DNA of 64,000 bases from Bog-756 sp963845485. Lineage in GTDB: Bacteria > Actinomycetota > Acidimicrobiia > Acidimicrobiales > RAAP-2. The DNA lies in contig CAWJSI010000017.1 in assembly GCA_963845485.1 (NCBI GenBank), forward strand, positions 1 to 64,000. The letters are read 5' to 3'. Of the stretch, positions 1 through 8,577 are shown piece after piece (position 1 is the stretch's first letter; each line of letters starts with the position of its first letter). The notes under the pieces are model-generated. The model was not told the origin of the DNA and did no database searches. It saw nothing but the letters and a program-made list of their open reading frames with translations. The position numbers and the translations under genes are program-made.

Positions 1-952
1 TGTGGTTCTGGAGGGCGTTGGTGTAGCCGGGCACGGTCCGCTGCAGACCGCTGGTCAGGTTGAGTCCGATGACGAGGGCGGTGACCACCAGCACGGCCCC
101 GATGACCTGCCGGGCGATGACGGCCCGGGTGCGGACCAACCGCATCCGTTCGGCCAGGCGCTGGCCGAGCACGGCGAAGACGAGGAGCGGGACCGCCACT
201 CCGACGGCGAAGGCCGCGGTCAGGAGGATCGACGAGGCGTTGTAGCGGTGGTTGGCGCTGACCACGGCGATGGCCGTGAGCACCGGTCCGGCGCAGGGTA
301 CGAAGACGAGGCCCAGGCTGAGACCGAGCACGAACCCTCCGGCATTGGACTGTTGGTGGCCGCGGGCCAGCCGGGAGAAGGGGCGCTCCAACCACTCCCC
401 CACGACCGGCACGATGAGGCCCAGGCCGACCAGGCCCAGCACGACGAGGCCGATCCAACGCAGAAGGTCCTGGGGCAGCCCGAGCAGGCTGAGCAGCCAC
501 GAACCGATGAGCGTGAACACGGCGAAGCTGAGCACGAGGCCACCGACCACGGCGAAGGGCCTACGGCGCCGCCGGATCTCGGCTCGACGCAGGTCCACGG
601 CCGACACCGGGCCGCCGGGACCACCGGCCTTCGTCGATGTCGAAACTGTGGCGGTGGTCGTCGGGACCCGGGTGGCCACGGCCGTGGCGCCCACCGCCGT
701 GCCGGCGGCGACCACGCCCGCCCCGGTGACGTCAATCTGGTCGGGTTCGTCGACCTCGGCGGATCCGGCGGTAGCGGTACCGGCGGCGACAGATCCGGAT
801 GAGGATTCGGCGGGCACACCCGGCTCCAGGGTCCCGTCCTCTAGGCCACTGGCCGCCCCGGCGGCGAAAATGACCGGGAGCACCGGGAGGATGCACGGGG
901 AGATCCCGGTGACCAGCCCGCCGAGGAATCCGATCAGGATCAGTACGATCAC
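1..952 (-). CDS. DipZ/CcdA-type transmembrane thiol-reductant transporter (partial)
   Basis: Membrane protein of the CcdA/DsbD transmembrane family, closest in pattern to mycobacterial DipZ. Such proteins pass electrons from cytoplasmic thioredoxin across the membrane for thiol reduction or cytochrome c maturation. The first helix carries GISPCILPVLPV (redox Cys at residue 20) and a later helix carries VPCAGP (second redox Cys near residue 219). The frame leaves the left edge at GLQRTVPGYTNALQNH, so any thioredoxin-like C-terminal domain is outside. Between helices 1 and 2 lies an Ala/Gly/Thr/Val-rich stretch at about residues 30-125, far longer than the loop I recall in M. tuberculosis DipZ. 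The GTG start overlaps the stop of a tiny upstream frame (GTGA). The family call is firm; the precise partner is inferred. Confidence 0.85.
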   Translation of the reverse strand, partial: MIVLILIGFLGGLVTGISPCILPVLPVIFAAGAASGLEDGTLEPGVPAESSSGSVAAGTATAGSAEVDEPDQIDVTGAGVVAAGTAVGATAVATRVPTTTATVSTSTKAGGPGGPVSAVDLRRAEIRRRRRPFAVVGGLVLSFAVFTLIGSWLLSLLGLPQDLLRWIGLVVLGLVGLGLIVPVVGEWLERPFSRLARGHQQSNAGGFVLGLSLGLVFVPCAGPVLTAIAVVSANHRYNASSILLTAAFAVGVAVPLLVFAVLGQRLAERMRLVRTRAVIARQVIGAVLVVTALVIGLNLTSGLQRTVPGYTNALQNH

Positions 953-1038
953 CGGCTCAGCCTCCCATGGGAGCCCGAGGCGTTGGCATCGCTAGCAACC
1001 AACAAGACGAGCACGCGCACGAGGACAGGGAGTTCCAT
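949..1038 (-). CDS. Possible 29-residue hydrophobic peptide coupled to dipZ
   Basis: Short ATG frame between argH and the DipZ-like gene. It reads MELPVLVRVLVLLVASDANA and then a short basic tail. Its TGA overlaps the GTG of the transporter by GTGA, the same coupling used throughout this window. The first half is hydrophobic enough for a short membrane segment. No good Shine-Dalgarno precedes it, and it could be chance. If real, it may be a leader or coupling peptide; I recognise no family. Confidence 0.3.
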   Translation of the reverse strand: MELPVLVRVLVLLVASDANASGSHGRLSR

Positions 1039-1067
1039 GTAGTGCAGTCCCACCGGACCGGGAGGCG

Positions 1068-2450
1068 TTACACCGGGCCCAGACGGCCTCCGTCGGTGGC
1101 GATGCGGGCACGGAATCGATCCATCTGCTCGGCGACGGGGCCGGGTCCCGCCCCGCCCGGTGTGGTCCGCCGGGTCACGGCTACGCCCGGCTCGAGCAGG
1201 CCTACCGCCTCGGGACCGAGGTCCGGGTGGGCCTCGACCAGCTCGGACAGTGGCAGCTGGCGCTCCAGCGACTGGCCGACGAGGCCACCGACCACGGCGT
1301 GGGCCTGGCGGAAGGGCATCCCTTGCTGGACCAGCCACTCGGCCAGGTCGACGGCGGCGACCGAGGCACCGTTCGCCGCCGCTTCCATCCGGTCGGTGAC
1401 GAACCGCAGGGTTGACAGCACCCCTGACAGGGCGGCCAGGGCCAGGTGGGACTGGGTTACCGAGTCGAAGAGGGGCTCTTTGTCCTCCTGCAGGTCCCGG
1501 TTGTAGGCCAGGGGCAGGCCCTTCAGGGTGACGAGCAGGCCGGTCAGGTTGCCGATGAGCCGACCGGACTTCCCCCGGGCCAGCTCGGCCACGTCGGGGT
1601 TCTTCTTCTGGGGGAGCATCGAGCTCCCGGTGGCGAAGGCGTCGTCGAACACGGCGAACCCGAACTCCTCGGTCGACCACAGGACGAGTTCCTCCCCGAT
1701 GCGGGAGAGGTGCACCCCGAGCAGGGCCAGGTCGAAGAGGGCCTCGGCCACGAAGTCACGGTCGGACACGGCGTCGAGGGAGTTCTCGAACCGGCCGGCG
1801 AATCCGAGGTCTTCGGCCACCCCGTCGGGATCGAGGGGCAGTGACGAGCCGGCGAGGGCCCCGGCCCCGAGCGGCGAGACGTCGAGTCGGTCGACGGTGG
1901 CCACCAGCCGGTCGACATCCCGGGCCAATGCCCATCCGTGGGCCAAGAGGTGGTGGGCCAACAGGACCGGCTGGGCCCGCTGGAGGTGGGTGTAGCCGGG
2001 CAGGTAGGCGTCGCCGGCCTCGACGGCCCTGGACAAGAGCACCCCTTGGAGGCCCACGATCTCACGAGCCACTTCGGCCAGCTCCCGCTTGGCGTACAAC
2101 CGCAGGTCGGTGGCGATCTGGTCGTTGCGGCTGCGACCGGTGTGGAGCTTGGCCCCGACGTCACCGGCGATCTCGGTGACTCGACGCTCCACCGCGGTGT
2201 GGATGTCCTCGTCGTCGGGGTGGAAGGCGAACGTGTCCGACTCGAGCTCCTCTTCCACCCGGTCGAGGGCGGCCAACAGCGTGGCCACCTCCTCGTCATC
2301 CAGCAGGTCGCCCCGGCCGAGACCCCGCACGTGGGCGCGGGAGCCGGCCAGGTCGTCGCCGGCGAGGAGGCGGTCGTAGTGGAGGCTGACCGAGTAGTCC
2401 ATGACCACGTCGGCCGTGCCCCCGCTGAGGCGGCCGTGCCACAGGGTCAC
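1068..2450 (-). CDS. argH: Argininosuccinate lyase
   Basis: Cytoplasmic enzyme of the last arginine step, splitting argininosuccinate into arginine and fumarate. It has 460 residues, normal for the family, and begins LWHGRLSGG as ArgH proteins do. The fumarase/aspartase superfamily signature is present as GSSMLPQKKNPDVAEL, holding the catalytic loop serine. The GTG start (2450) shares GTGA with the argG stop, which decides the start and implies coupled translation; upstream residues in this frame look like noise. It is the last gene of the arginine operon and ends with TAA. Confidence 0.96.
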   Translation of the reverse strand: MTLWHGRLSGGTADVVMDYSVSLHYDRLLAGDDLAGSRAHVRGLGRGDLLDDEEVATLLAALDRVEEELESDTFAFHPDDEDIHTAVERRVTEIAGDVGAKLHTGRSRNDQIATDLRLYAKRELAEVAREIVGLQGVLLSRAVEAGDAYLPGYTHLQRAQPVLLAHHLLAHGWALARDVDRLVATVDRLDVSPLGAGALAGSSLPLDPDGVAEDLGFAGRFENSLDAVSDRDFVAEALFDLALLGVHLSRIGEELVLWSTEEFGFAVFDDAFATGSSMLPQKKNPDVAELARGKSGRLIGNLTGLLVTLKGLPLAYNRDLQEDKEPLFDSVTQSHLALAALSGVLSTLRFVTDRMEAAANGASVAAVDLAEWLVQQGMPFRQAHAVVGGLVGQSLERQLPLSELVEAHPDLGPEAVGLLEPGVAVTRRTTPGGAGPGPVAEQMDRFRARIATDGGRLGPV

Positions 2451-3682
2451 GGGCTCGTGCTCCCGGCCGGTCCGCGTGATCCGCGGCCCTCCTGCACGGC
2501 CGACCAGGTGGCCACCCCGAGTCCCCACAGACGCACGAAGCCCTCGGCGTCCTCGTGTCGGAAGGTGTCGGTGGCGTCGTAGGTGGCGAGGCCGTGGTCG
2601 TAGAGGCTGACCGGGCTGCGCCGGCCCACCACCCAGCACTGCCCGGCGTCCAGGCGGAGTCTGACCTCACCGGTTACGTGGCGTTGGGACTCGACGAAGA
2701 AGGCGTCGAGAGCCTGCTTGAGCGGTGAGAACCACAGGCCGTCGTAGACGAGCTCGGACCAGCGGGGCTCCAGGCGGAGTTTTTCGTGGTGGAGATCCCG
2801 CTCCAAGGTGAGGTCCTCCAGGTCGGCGTGGGCGAGGAGGAGAGCGAGGGCGCCCGGGCATTCATAGGTCTCGCGGCTCTTGATCCCGACCCGTCGGTTC
2901 TCCACCATGTCGAGGCGCCCGTAACCGAAGGAGCCGACGATCCGGTTCATCTCGGCGATGAGCGGTTCGGGTGCCAGCGCCCGGCCGTCCACCGACACCG
3001 GAATACCCGACTCGAACCCCACGACCACCTCGGCGGGCTCGGTCGCCGTCGGGCGGGTCATGGTGTAGACGTCCTCGGGCGGTCGGTTCCAGGGGTCCTC
3101 GATGACCCCGCACTCGATGGCCTTGCCCCAGAGGTTCTCGTCGATGGAGTAGAGCTTCTCCTTCGTCACCGACAGCGGGATGTCCCACTTGGCCGCGTAC
3201 TCGATGGAGTCTTCACGCGACAGGCCCCACAGACGGGCGGGCGCGATGACCTCGAGGTCCGGGGCCAGGGCCCGGGTGCCCACCTCGAAGCGGACCTGGT
3301 CGTTGCCCTTGCCGGTGCAGCCGTGGGCCACGGCGGTGGCACCGTGCTTGCGGGCCTCGGCCACCAGGTGCTTCACGATGACCGGCCGGGACAGGGCCGA
3401 GACGAGGGGGTACTTCCCCTCGTACTTGGCGTTGGCGAGGAGGGCGGGCATGCAGAACTCCTCGGCCATCTCGGCCCGGGCATCCACCACGATGGCCTCC
3501 ACGGCGCCGGCGGCGAAAGCCCGCTGACGGATGGCCTCCCAGTCCTCGCCGCCGGACTCGGAGGCCTGGCCCACGTCGACGGCCACGGCCACGACCTCGA
3601 CCCCCTTGTTCTCCATCAACCAACGGACGGCGATGGACGTGTCCAATCCCCCGCTGTAGGCCAGGATCACTCGTTGCGGCAT
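2447..3682 (-). CDS. argG: Argininosuccinate synthase
   Basis: Joins citrulline and aspartate using ATP to make argininosuccinate. The 411-residue protein opens MPQRVILAYSGGLDTSIAV, the N-type ATP pyrophosphatase P-loop, and matches ArgG along its length. An in-frame TTG at 3688 is less likely than the ATG at 3682, because a strong Shine-Dalgarno AGGAAGGGG (3689-3697) sits 6 bases before the ATG and would abut the TTG. It is separated from argR by about 115 bases holding two hairpins, so argGH may also have its own transcript. Its stop overlaps the argH start. Confidence 0.96.
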   Translation of the reverse strand: MPQRVILAYSGGLDTSIAVRWLMENKGVEVVAVAVDVGQASESGGEDWEAIRQRAFAAGAVEAIVVDARAEMAEEFCMPALLANAKYEGKYPLVSALSRPVIVKHLVAEARKHGATAVAHGCTGKGNDQVRFEVGTRALAPDLEVIAPARLWGLSREDSIEYAAKWDIPLSVTKEKLYSIDENLWGKAIECGVIEDPWNRPPEDVYTMTRPTATEPAEVVVGFESGIPVSVDGRALAPEPLIAEMNRIVGSFGYGRLDMVENRRVGIKSRETYECPGALALLLAHADLEDLTLERDLHHEKLRLEPRWSELVYDGLWFSPLKQALDAFFVESQRHVTGEVRLRLDAGQCWVVGRRSPVSLYDHGLATYDATDTFRHEDAEGFVRLWGLGVATWSAVQEGRGSRGPAGSTSP

Positions 3683-3720
3683 GGTCAACCCCTTCCTCGG
3701 GTGCGTAGCGTGTGAGAAGG

Positions 3721-3782
3721 CGTCGGGTGGTATCCCGACGCGTCGGCAGATGTGGGGGCGGATGTGGGCGGGTGGCCCGCCC
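3721..3782 (-). terminator. Two hairpins between argR and argG
   Basis: Downstream of the argR stop on the minus strand are two perfect stems. One has 7 bp and a 3-base loop (3766-3782, GGGCGGG/CCCGCCC). The other has 7 bp and a 6-base loop (3721-3740, CGTCGGG/CCCGACG). Neither has a U tract. They may attenuate read-through from argCJBDFR into argGH or simply be GC-rich structure. Confidence 0.35.
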
Positions 3783-3797
3783 GTGCGGTCACCATGA

Positions 3798-4298
3798 TCA
3801 TGATCGACCCCGGCGCGCCGACCAGGCCGACTCGATCCCGGCCACCGCGGCCAGCCGCTCGGCCACCGCGGCGCCGCCGGCCACCTCGGAGGCCACCACC
3901 AGCACCGTGTCGTCCCCGGCCACCGTCCCGATCACCCCGGGGAAGCCGCTCCGGTCGAGGGCGGACCCCACCACGTGGGCCGAACCCGGTGGCGTGCGGA
4001 GCACGATGAGATTTCCCGAGTAGTCGGCCTCGACGACCCACTCCCCGAGCACCCGACGCAGGTGGTCCTCGGGGGCGACCTGCTGGGAGGGCAGTTCGGG
4101 AAGGGCGTAGGCCGTGTCCCCGCCGGGAAGGCGGACCTTGACAGCACCGAGTTCCTCGAGATCGCGTGAGACCGTCGTCTGGGTGGCGTCGACGCCGTCG
4201 GCGGCCAGCAGGTCGACCAGGTGGGACTGGCTCCCGACGGCCTTCGACTCGAGCAGCTTGGTGATGCGGTGCTGGCGCTGGTGCTTGGTGACGCTCAC
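3798..4298 (-). CDS. argR: Arginine repressor ArgR
   Basis: DNA-binding regulator that uses arginine as corepressor and binds ARG boxes as a hexamer. The 166 residues show an N-terminal winged helix-turn-helix with TQTTVSRDLEELGAVKV (about residues 40-56) and the C-terminal oligomerisation and arginine-binding motif GTVAGDDTVLVV. It sits inside the operon it should control, as in Mycobacterium and Streptomyces. The GTG start overlaps the argF stop (GTGA). Its likely operator is the double box upstream of argC at 9694-9727. Confidence 0.95.
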   Translation of the reverse strand: MSVTKHQRQHRITKLLESKAVGSQSHLVDLLAADGVDATQTTVSRDLEELGAVKVRLPGGDTAYALPELPSQQVAPEDHLRRVLGEWVVEADYSGNLIVLRTPPGSAHVVGSALDRSGFPGVIGTVAGDDTVLVVASEVAGGAAVAERLAAVAGIESAWSARRGRS

Positions 4299-5257
4299 GG
4301 ATGCACCCCACTGACCCAGGCCAGCAGTCCACGCATGGCGTGCATGCGGTTGGCGGCCTGCTGCCAGACCACGCTTTGGACCCCGTCGACCACCGCGGCA
4401 CTGATCTCCTCACCCCGGTGGGCGGGCAGGCAGTGCATCACGATGGCGTCGGCGGAGGCGGCCCCGAGCAACGTCTCGTCGACCTCGAAGCCGGCGAAGG
4501 CGGCCCGACGGGCCTCGGACTCCGCTTCTTGGCCCATCGACGTCCACACGTCGGTGTACAGGGCGTCGACGCCGGCCACGGCCTCGAAGGGATCGGTGGT
4601 TACGGTCACCTTGCCGCCGAAGGACCGCACCAGTTCGAGATCGGCGTCGCTGGGGCCGAACCCCGCGGGCGCGGCGATCCGGGTGGCCACCCCGGCCATC
4701 GAGGCGGCCAGGGCGAGGGACCGCCACACGTTGTTGGCGTCACCCACGTAGGCGAGGGTCCGGTCGTGCAGGGAGCCGGCCCCGAACGCCTGGCGCAGGG
4801 TGAGCAGATCGGCGACCGCCTGACACGGGTGGGCCCGGTCGGAGAGCAGGTTGATGACGGGGACGGCCACACCGGCGGCATCGAGCGCGTCACTCATCCG
4901 GGCCAGGGTGCCGTGATCGACGACCCTGGCACAGATGACACCGTGGTAGCAGGCCAATGTGCGGGCCACGTCCGCCGCCGTCTCCCGGGTGTCGATGCCC
5001 ACCTCGTGGCCCTGGATGTAGATGGGGTGCCCACCGAGGGCGACCGTGGCCATCTCCGTGCTGTTGCGGGTCCGGTTGGAGGGCTTCTCGAACACCATGG
5101 CTACTCCCCGGCCGGACAGCACCGGTGGGAGCGAGCCCGGTTCGGCGTCGGCCAGGGCCAGGACGTCGCTCAGACCCTCGGGCCCCAGATCGTCGACGTC
5201 GAGGACGTGGCGCGTCCACACCGGCGGTTGCACGGTCACCGTCGATTCAGCTGTCAT
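4295..5257 (-). CDS. argF: Ornithine carbamoyltransferase
   Basis: Makes citrulline from ornithine and carbamoyl phosphate. The 320-residue protein has the carbamoyl-phosphate loop as EKPSNRTRNSTEMA, the HPCQAVADLLT motif and HCLPAHRGEE with the catalytic Cys. The usual STRTR is SNRTR here, and the following residues are unusual, but the arginines are kept. The ATG (5257) lies within the end of argD (11-base overlap) and follows GAGGAGG by 5 bases, which settles the start. Acetylornithine carbamoyltransferase is a less likely alternative, given the complete ornithine-route operon. Confidence 0.93.
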   Translation of the reverse strand: MTAESTVTVQPPVWTRHVLDVDDLGPEGLSDVLALADAEPGSLPPVLSGRGVAMVFEKPSNRTRNSTEMATVALGGHPIYIQGHEVGIDTRETAADVARTLACYHGVICARVVDHGTLARMSDALDAAGVAVPVINLLSDRAHPCQAVADLLTLRQAFGAGSLHDRTLAYVGDANNVWRSLALAASMAGVATRIAAPAGFGPSDADLELVRSFGGKVTVTTDPFEAVAGVDALYTDVWTSMGQEAESEARRAAFAGFEVDETLLGAASADAIVMHCLPAHRGEEISAAVVDGVQSVVWQQAANRMHAMRGLLAWVSGVHP

Positions 5258-6482
5258 CACTGCCTCCTCGTGCGTGGTGACGGCCGACGATGCGTCCGAC
5301 CGTGGCCACGGCCTGGTCGATGTCGGCGTCGGAGACGAGCAGTGACGGGGCGAAACGGAGTACATCGGTCCGGGGTGCGTTGATGACCAGTCCCTCGTCC
5401 AGCGCCTCACGAACAACGGCACCGGCGAACTCGCCGCCCAGCACCGCTGCCACGAGCAATCCCTCTCCCCGCACCGACCGCACGCCGGCCAGCTGCGCCA
5501 GGCCGGCACGCAGCCGGGCGCCACCGGCCCGGGCCCGGGCCGGTGCATCCTCGGCCTCCATCACCGACAAGGTGGCCCGGGCCGCCGACATGGCCAGGGG
5601 CTGGCCACCGAAGGTGCTCCCGTGGTCCCCGGGGACGAACGCCGCCGCCACTTCGGCGCGCGCCCAGCACGCCCCCACCGGCATTCCGTTGCCCAGGGCC
5701 TTGGCCACGGTGACCACGTCGGGTTCGATCCCCAGGTGCTGGAAGCCGAACCACCTCCCGGTGCGGCCGAGGCCGGTCTGGACCTCGTCCACCATCAGCA
5801 AGATGTTGCGGTCCGTGCACAGCTGGCGCAGACCCACCAGGTAGTCCGACGAGGGCACCACCACACCGGCCTCCCCCATGATCGGCTCGACCAGCACGGC
5901 GGCCACCCGGGCCGGGTCACAGGCCGCCTCCATGGCGTCGAGGTCGTCGTAGGGCACATGGTCAAAGCCCTCGGGCATGGGCACGAAGGCGGACTGCTTC
6001 TCGGGCTGGCCGGTGGCGGCCAGGGTGGCGAGGGTCCGGCCGTGGAAGGCGTCCCAGGTGCTGACCACGCCGAAGCGCTCCGGGCCGGCCCACCGGCGGG
6101 CGAGCTTGATGGCGCACTCGTTGGCCTCGGCCCCCGAGTTCCCGAAGAACACCTGGCCGCCGGCCCGCTCGGTCCCACCTCCGATGAGCCGGTCGAGGGT
6201 CACGGCCACCTCGGGGCCCACGTCGTTCCCGAAGAGGTTGGAGACGTGGGAGAGCGTCCGGGCCTGCTCGGCGATGGCCTCGGCCACGGCCGGGTGGGCG
6301 TGACCGAGCGAGGTCACGGCCAGGCCGGAGAGGAAGTCGAGGTACTCCCGTCCCGCCGTGTCGTAGAGCCGGCTCCCCTCGCCCCGCACGAAGGTGACGG
6401 GCGGCTCGGCGTAGTTGTGCATCAGGGCCGAGCGGTCGATGGGTGTGGGGCTCGCCGTCCCGTCGGTCACCACCTGGCTCAC
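5247..6482 (-). CDS. argD: Acetylornithine aminotransferase
   Basis: PLP-dependent class III aminotransferase that turns N-acetylglutamate semialdehyde into N-acetylornithine. The 411 residues include LMVDEVQTGLGRTG (the PLP-ring Asp region) and VTVAKALGNGMPVGA with the Schiff-base Lys. The GTG start at 6482 overlaps the argB stop (GTGA). Its position between argB and argF supports the arginine role over other omega-aminotransferases. Confidence 0.95.
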   Translation of the reverse strand: MSQVVTDGTASPTPIDRSALMHNYAEPPVTFVRGEGSRLYDTAGREYLDFLSGLAVTSLGHAHPAVAEAIAEQARTLSHVSNLFGNDVGPEVAVTLDRLIGGGTERAGGQVFFGNSGAEANECAIKLARRWAGPERFGVVSTWDAFHGRTLATLAATGQPEKQSAFVPMPEGFDHVPYDDLDAMEAACDPARVAAVLVEPIMGEAGVVVPSSDYLVGLRQLCTDRNILLMVDEVQTGLGRTGRWFGFQHLGIEPDVVTVAKALGNGMPVGACWARAEVAAAFVPGDHGSTFGGQPLAMSAARATLSVMEAEDAPARARAGGARLRAGLAQLAGVRSVRGEGLLVAAVLGGEFAGAVVREALDEGLVINAPRTDVLRFAPSLLVSDADIDQAVATVGRIVGRHHARGGSDDS

Positions 6483-7411
6483 GATGCCACCACCATGGTG
6501 CCCACACCCTCGTCGGTGAAGACCTCGAGCAGCAGGGCATGGGGGGTCCGTCCGTCCAGGATGTGGGCGCGTGCCACTCCGGCCCGGACAGCACGGGCAC
6601 ACGACTCCACCTTCGGGATCATGCCGCCGTTGGCCGCGCCCGAGGCCACGAGGTCGTCGAGGTCGTCTGCGGTGGCCTGGTGGATCAGGGTGGCCGGGTC
6701 GTCGGGCACCGACCGCAGACCCGACACGTCGGTCAAAAAGACCAGCTTCTCGGCCTCGAGGGCGGCGGCCAGGGCTCCGGCCGCGGTGTCGGCGTTGATG
6801 TTGAAGGCCTGGCCCGACTGGTCGGTCCCGATGGTGGCCACCACCGGGATCAGGCCCTGGGCCAACAGCTGGTGGACGATGACCGGGTCGACGTGCACCA
6901 CGTCACCCACGTAGCCGAGCGCCTCGGAGCGGGCCTCGGCGGTGATGAGGTTGGCGTCCTCACCCGACAGTCCGACGGCCAACGCCCCGTGGACGTTGAT
7001 CGAGCTCACGATGTCACGATTGACCTTCCCCACCAGCACCATGCGCACCAGGTCGATGGTGTCGGCGTCGGTCACCCGGAAGCCGTCCTGGAACTCGGGG
7101 ACCTTGCCCACCCGCTCCATCAGGGCACCGATCTGGGGCCCTCCCCCGTGCACCACGACCGGCAGCATGCCGACCGAACGCATGAGCACGATGTCCTCGG
7201 CGAAGGAGGCCAGGGCCTGGGCCTCGTCGACCACCGGCTCCCCGGGTTTGGCGCTCAGCACGTTGCCCCCGTACTTGACCACGACGACCTTGCCCCAGAA
7301 CCGGCGGATGTAGGGCAGGGACTCGACCAGCACGGCGGCCTTGTCCCCCGGCGCGTCCTCGCCCTCCGCCCCGGCGGCCCCGGTGAGTCCTGTGGCGGAC
7401 ACGGCACTCAC
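6479..7411 (-). CDS. argB: Acetylglutamate kinase
   Basis: Phosphorylates N-acetylglutamate, usually the feedback-controlled step when ArgJ recycles acetyl groups. It has 310 residues of the amino-acid kinase fold, with VVKYGGNVLS near the N-terminus, the glycine-rich GGGPQIG loop and a C-terminal ATP-binding half. An N-terminal helix before the kinase core (about residues 25-40) is compatible with the hexameric arginine-inhibited form, though I cannot confirm that. The GTG start overlaps the argJ stop. Confidence 0.95.
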   Translation of the reverse strand: MSAVSATGLTGAAGAEGEDAPGDKAAVLVESLPYIRRFWGKVVVVKYGGNVLSAKPGEPVVDEAQALASFAEDIVLMRSVGMLPVVVHGGGPQIGALMERVGKVPEFQDGFRVTDADTIDLVRMVLVGKVNRDIVSSINVHGALAVGLSGEDANLITAEARSEALGYVGDVVHVDPVIVHQLLAQGLIPVVATIGTDQSGQAFNINADTAAGALAAALEAEKLVFLTDVSGLRSVPDDPATLIHQATADDLDDLVASGAANGGMIPKVESCARAVRAGVARAHILDGRTPHALLLEVFTDEGVGTMVVAS

Positions 7412-8577
7412 GAGGTGGTCCGGTTCTCGTCGATGTAGCCGTAGCCGAGGTCGACCCCCATGACCACGCCGTCGCCGTCGGCCAGACCCAACTGGCAGTG
7501 GATGTCGACCAGAGGCGCGGCCATGTGGGTGGCCAACGCCTCGGCGTCGTGGTCGACGGCCAGGCCGTCGCGGCACACGGTGACGCCGCCGTAGGCGATG
7601 GCCAGGCGGTCCATGTCGAAGGCGACGCCGGCCGAACCGAGATCGCTCGCCACCCGGCCCCAGTAGGCGTCCTCGCCGTTGATCGAACACTTGACGAGCA
7701 GGGAGTCGGCCACCTTGCGGGCCGCCTGGTGGGCCTCACCGTCCGAGGCGGCCCCGGTCACCCGGACCTGGAAGATCCGGGACGCGCCTTCGGCGTCGGC
7801 CATCATCTGGCTGGCCAGGTCGGCGCAGGCCTCGGTCACCGCATCGACCACCACGTTGGGATCGGCCGGCCCGGCCCGGCCCGAGGCCATCAGCACCACC
7901 GTGTCGTTGGTGGAGGTGCACCCGTCGACGGACATCGAGTTGAACGAGTCCCGCACGGCGATTCCCAACAGGTCGGCGAGGGTGGCCGGTTCGACGGCCG
8001 CGTCCGTGGTCACGAAGGCCAGCATGGTGGCCATGTTGGGGGCGAGCATCCCCGCACCTTTGGCCATGCCGGCCACGGTGAACCCGTGGTGCTCGATGAG
8101 GATCTCCTTCCGGCCCGAGTCGGTGGTCAGGATCCCCTGGGCGGCGTCGGCGGCGGCCTCGGCCGACCCGGAGCGAGCCGAGACCAACGTGGGGATCCCC
8201 GAGGTGATGGGGGCCATGGGCAGGGGGATGCCGATCAGACCGGTCGAGCAGACGAGGACCCCCGATCGATCCACCCCGAGACCCGAGGCCACGAGCTCAC
8301 ACATCAGTTCGGCGTCGGCCCGGCCCTGGGCACCGGTGGCCGCATTGGCGTTCCCACTGCTGATGATCACCGCCGAGGCCGATCCCCCGCTGGCGGCCAG
8401 GTGGTCCCGGCTGACCTGGACCGGCGGCGCGGCGGCCAGATTGGTGGTGAAGGTGGCAGCCGTCGGGACCGGGTGTCCGTCCTCGGTGGCCAGCAGGGCG
8501 AGGTCCATGGCTCCGCTGGCCTTGATGCCCGAGGCCAGTCCGGCGGCCACGAAACCTTTCGGGGTGGTGATGCTCAT
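7408..8577 (-). CDS. argJ: Bifunctional ornithine acetyltransferase / N-acetylglutamate synthase
   Basis: Transfers the acetyl group from N-acetylornithine to glutamate and may also use acetyl-CoA, so one protein closes the acetyl cycle. The 389-residue precursor has the self-cleavage motif KGAGMLAPNMATML; Thr184 should become the new N-terminal nucleophile, splitting it into alpha and beta chains. No argA or argE is nearby, as expected for the cyclic route. The ATG overlaps the argC stop (ATGA). Confidence 0.95.
   Translation of the reverse strand: MSITTPKGFVAAGLASGIKASGAMDLALLATEDGHPVPTAATFTTNLAAAPPVQVSRDHLAASGGSASAVIISSGNANAATGAQGRADAELMCELVASGLGVDRSGVLVCSTGLIGIPLPMAPITSGIPTLVSARSGSAEAAADAAQGILTTDSGRKEILIEHHGFTVAGMAKGAGMLAPNMATMLAFVTTDAAVEPATLADLLGIAVRDSFNSMSVDGCTSTNDTVVLMASGRAGPADPNVVVDAVTEACADLASQMMADAEGASRIFQVRVTGAASDGEAHQAARKVADSLLVKCSINGEDAYWGRVASDLGSAGVAFDMDRLAIAYGGVTVCRDGLAVDHDAEALATHMAAPLVDIHCQLGLADGDGVVMGVDLGYGYIDENRTTS

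Noticed and set aside
2..995. Long plus-strand open frames opposite the DipZ-like gene
   Set aside because: They mirror a clear membrane protein on the minus strand and encode compositionally biased, unlikely proteins.
3683..3688. TTG at 3688 as the argG start
   Set aside because: The Shine-Dalgarno would touch the codon; ATG 3682 has the right spacing.
3793..3802. Palindrome CATGATCATG near argR end as an ARG box
   Set aside because: It lacks the TGCA half-sites of the argC boxes and overlaps the argR stop rather than a promoter.
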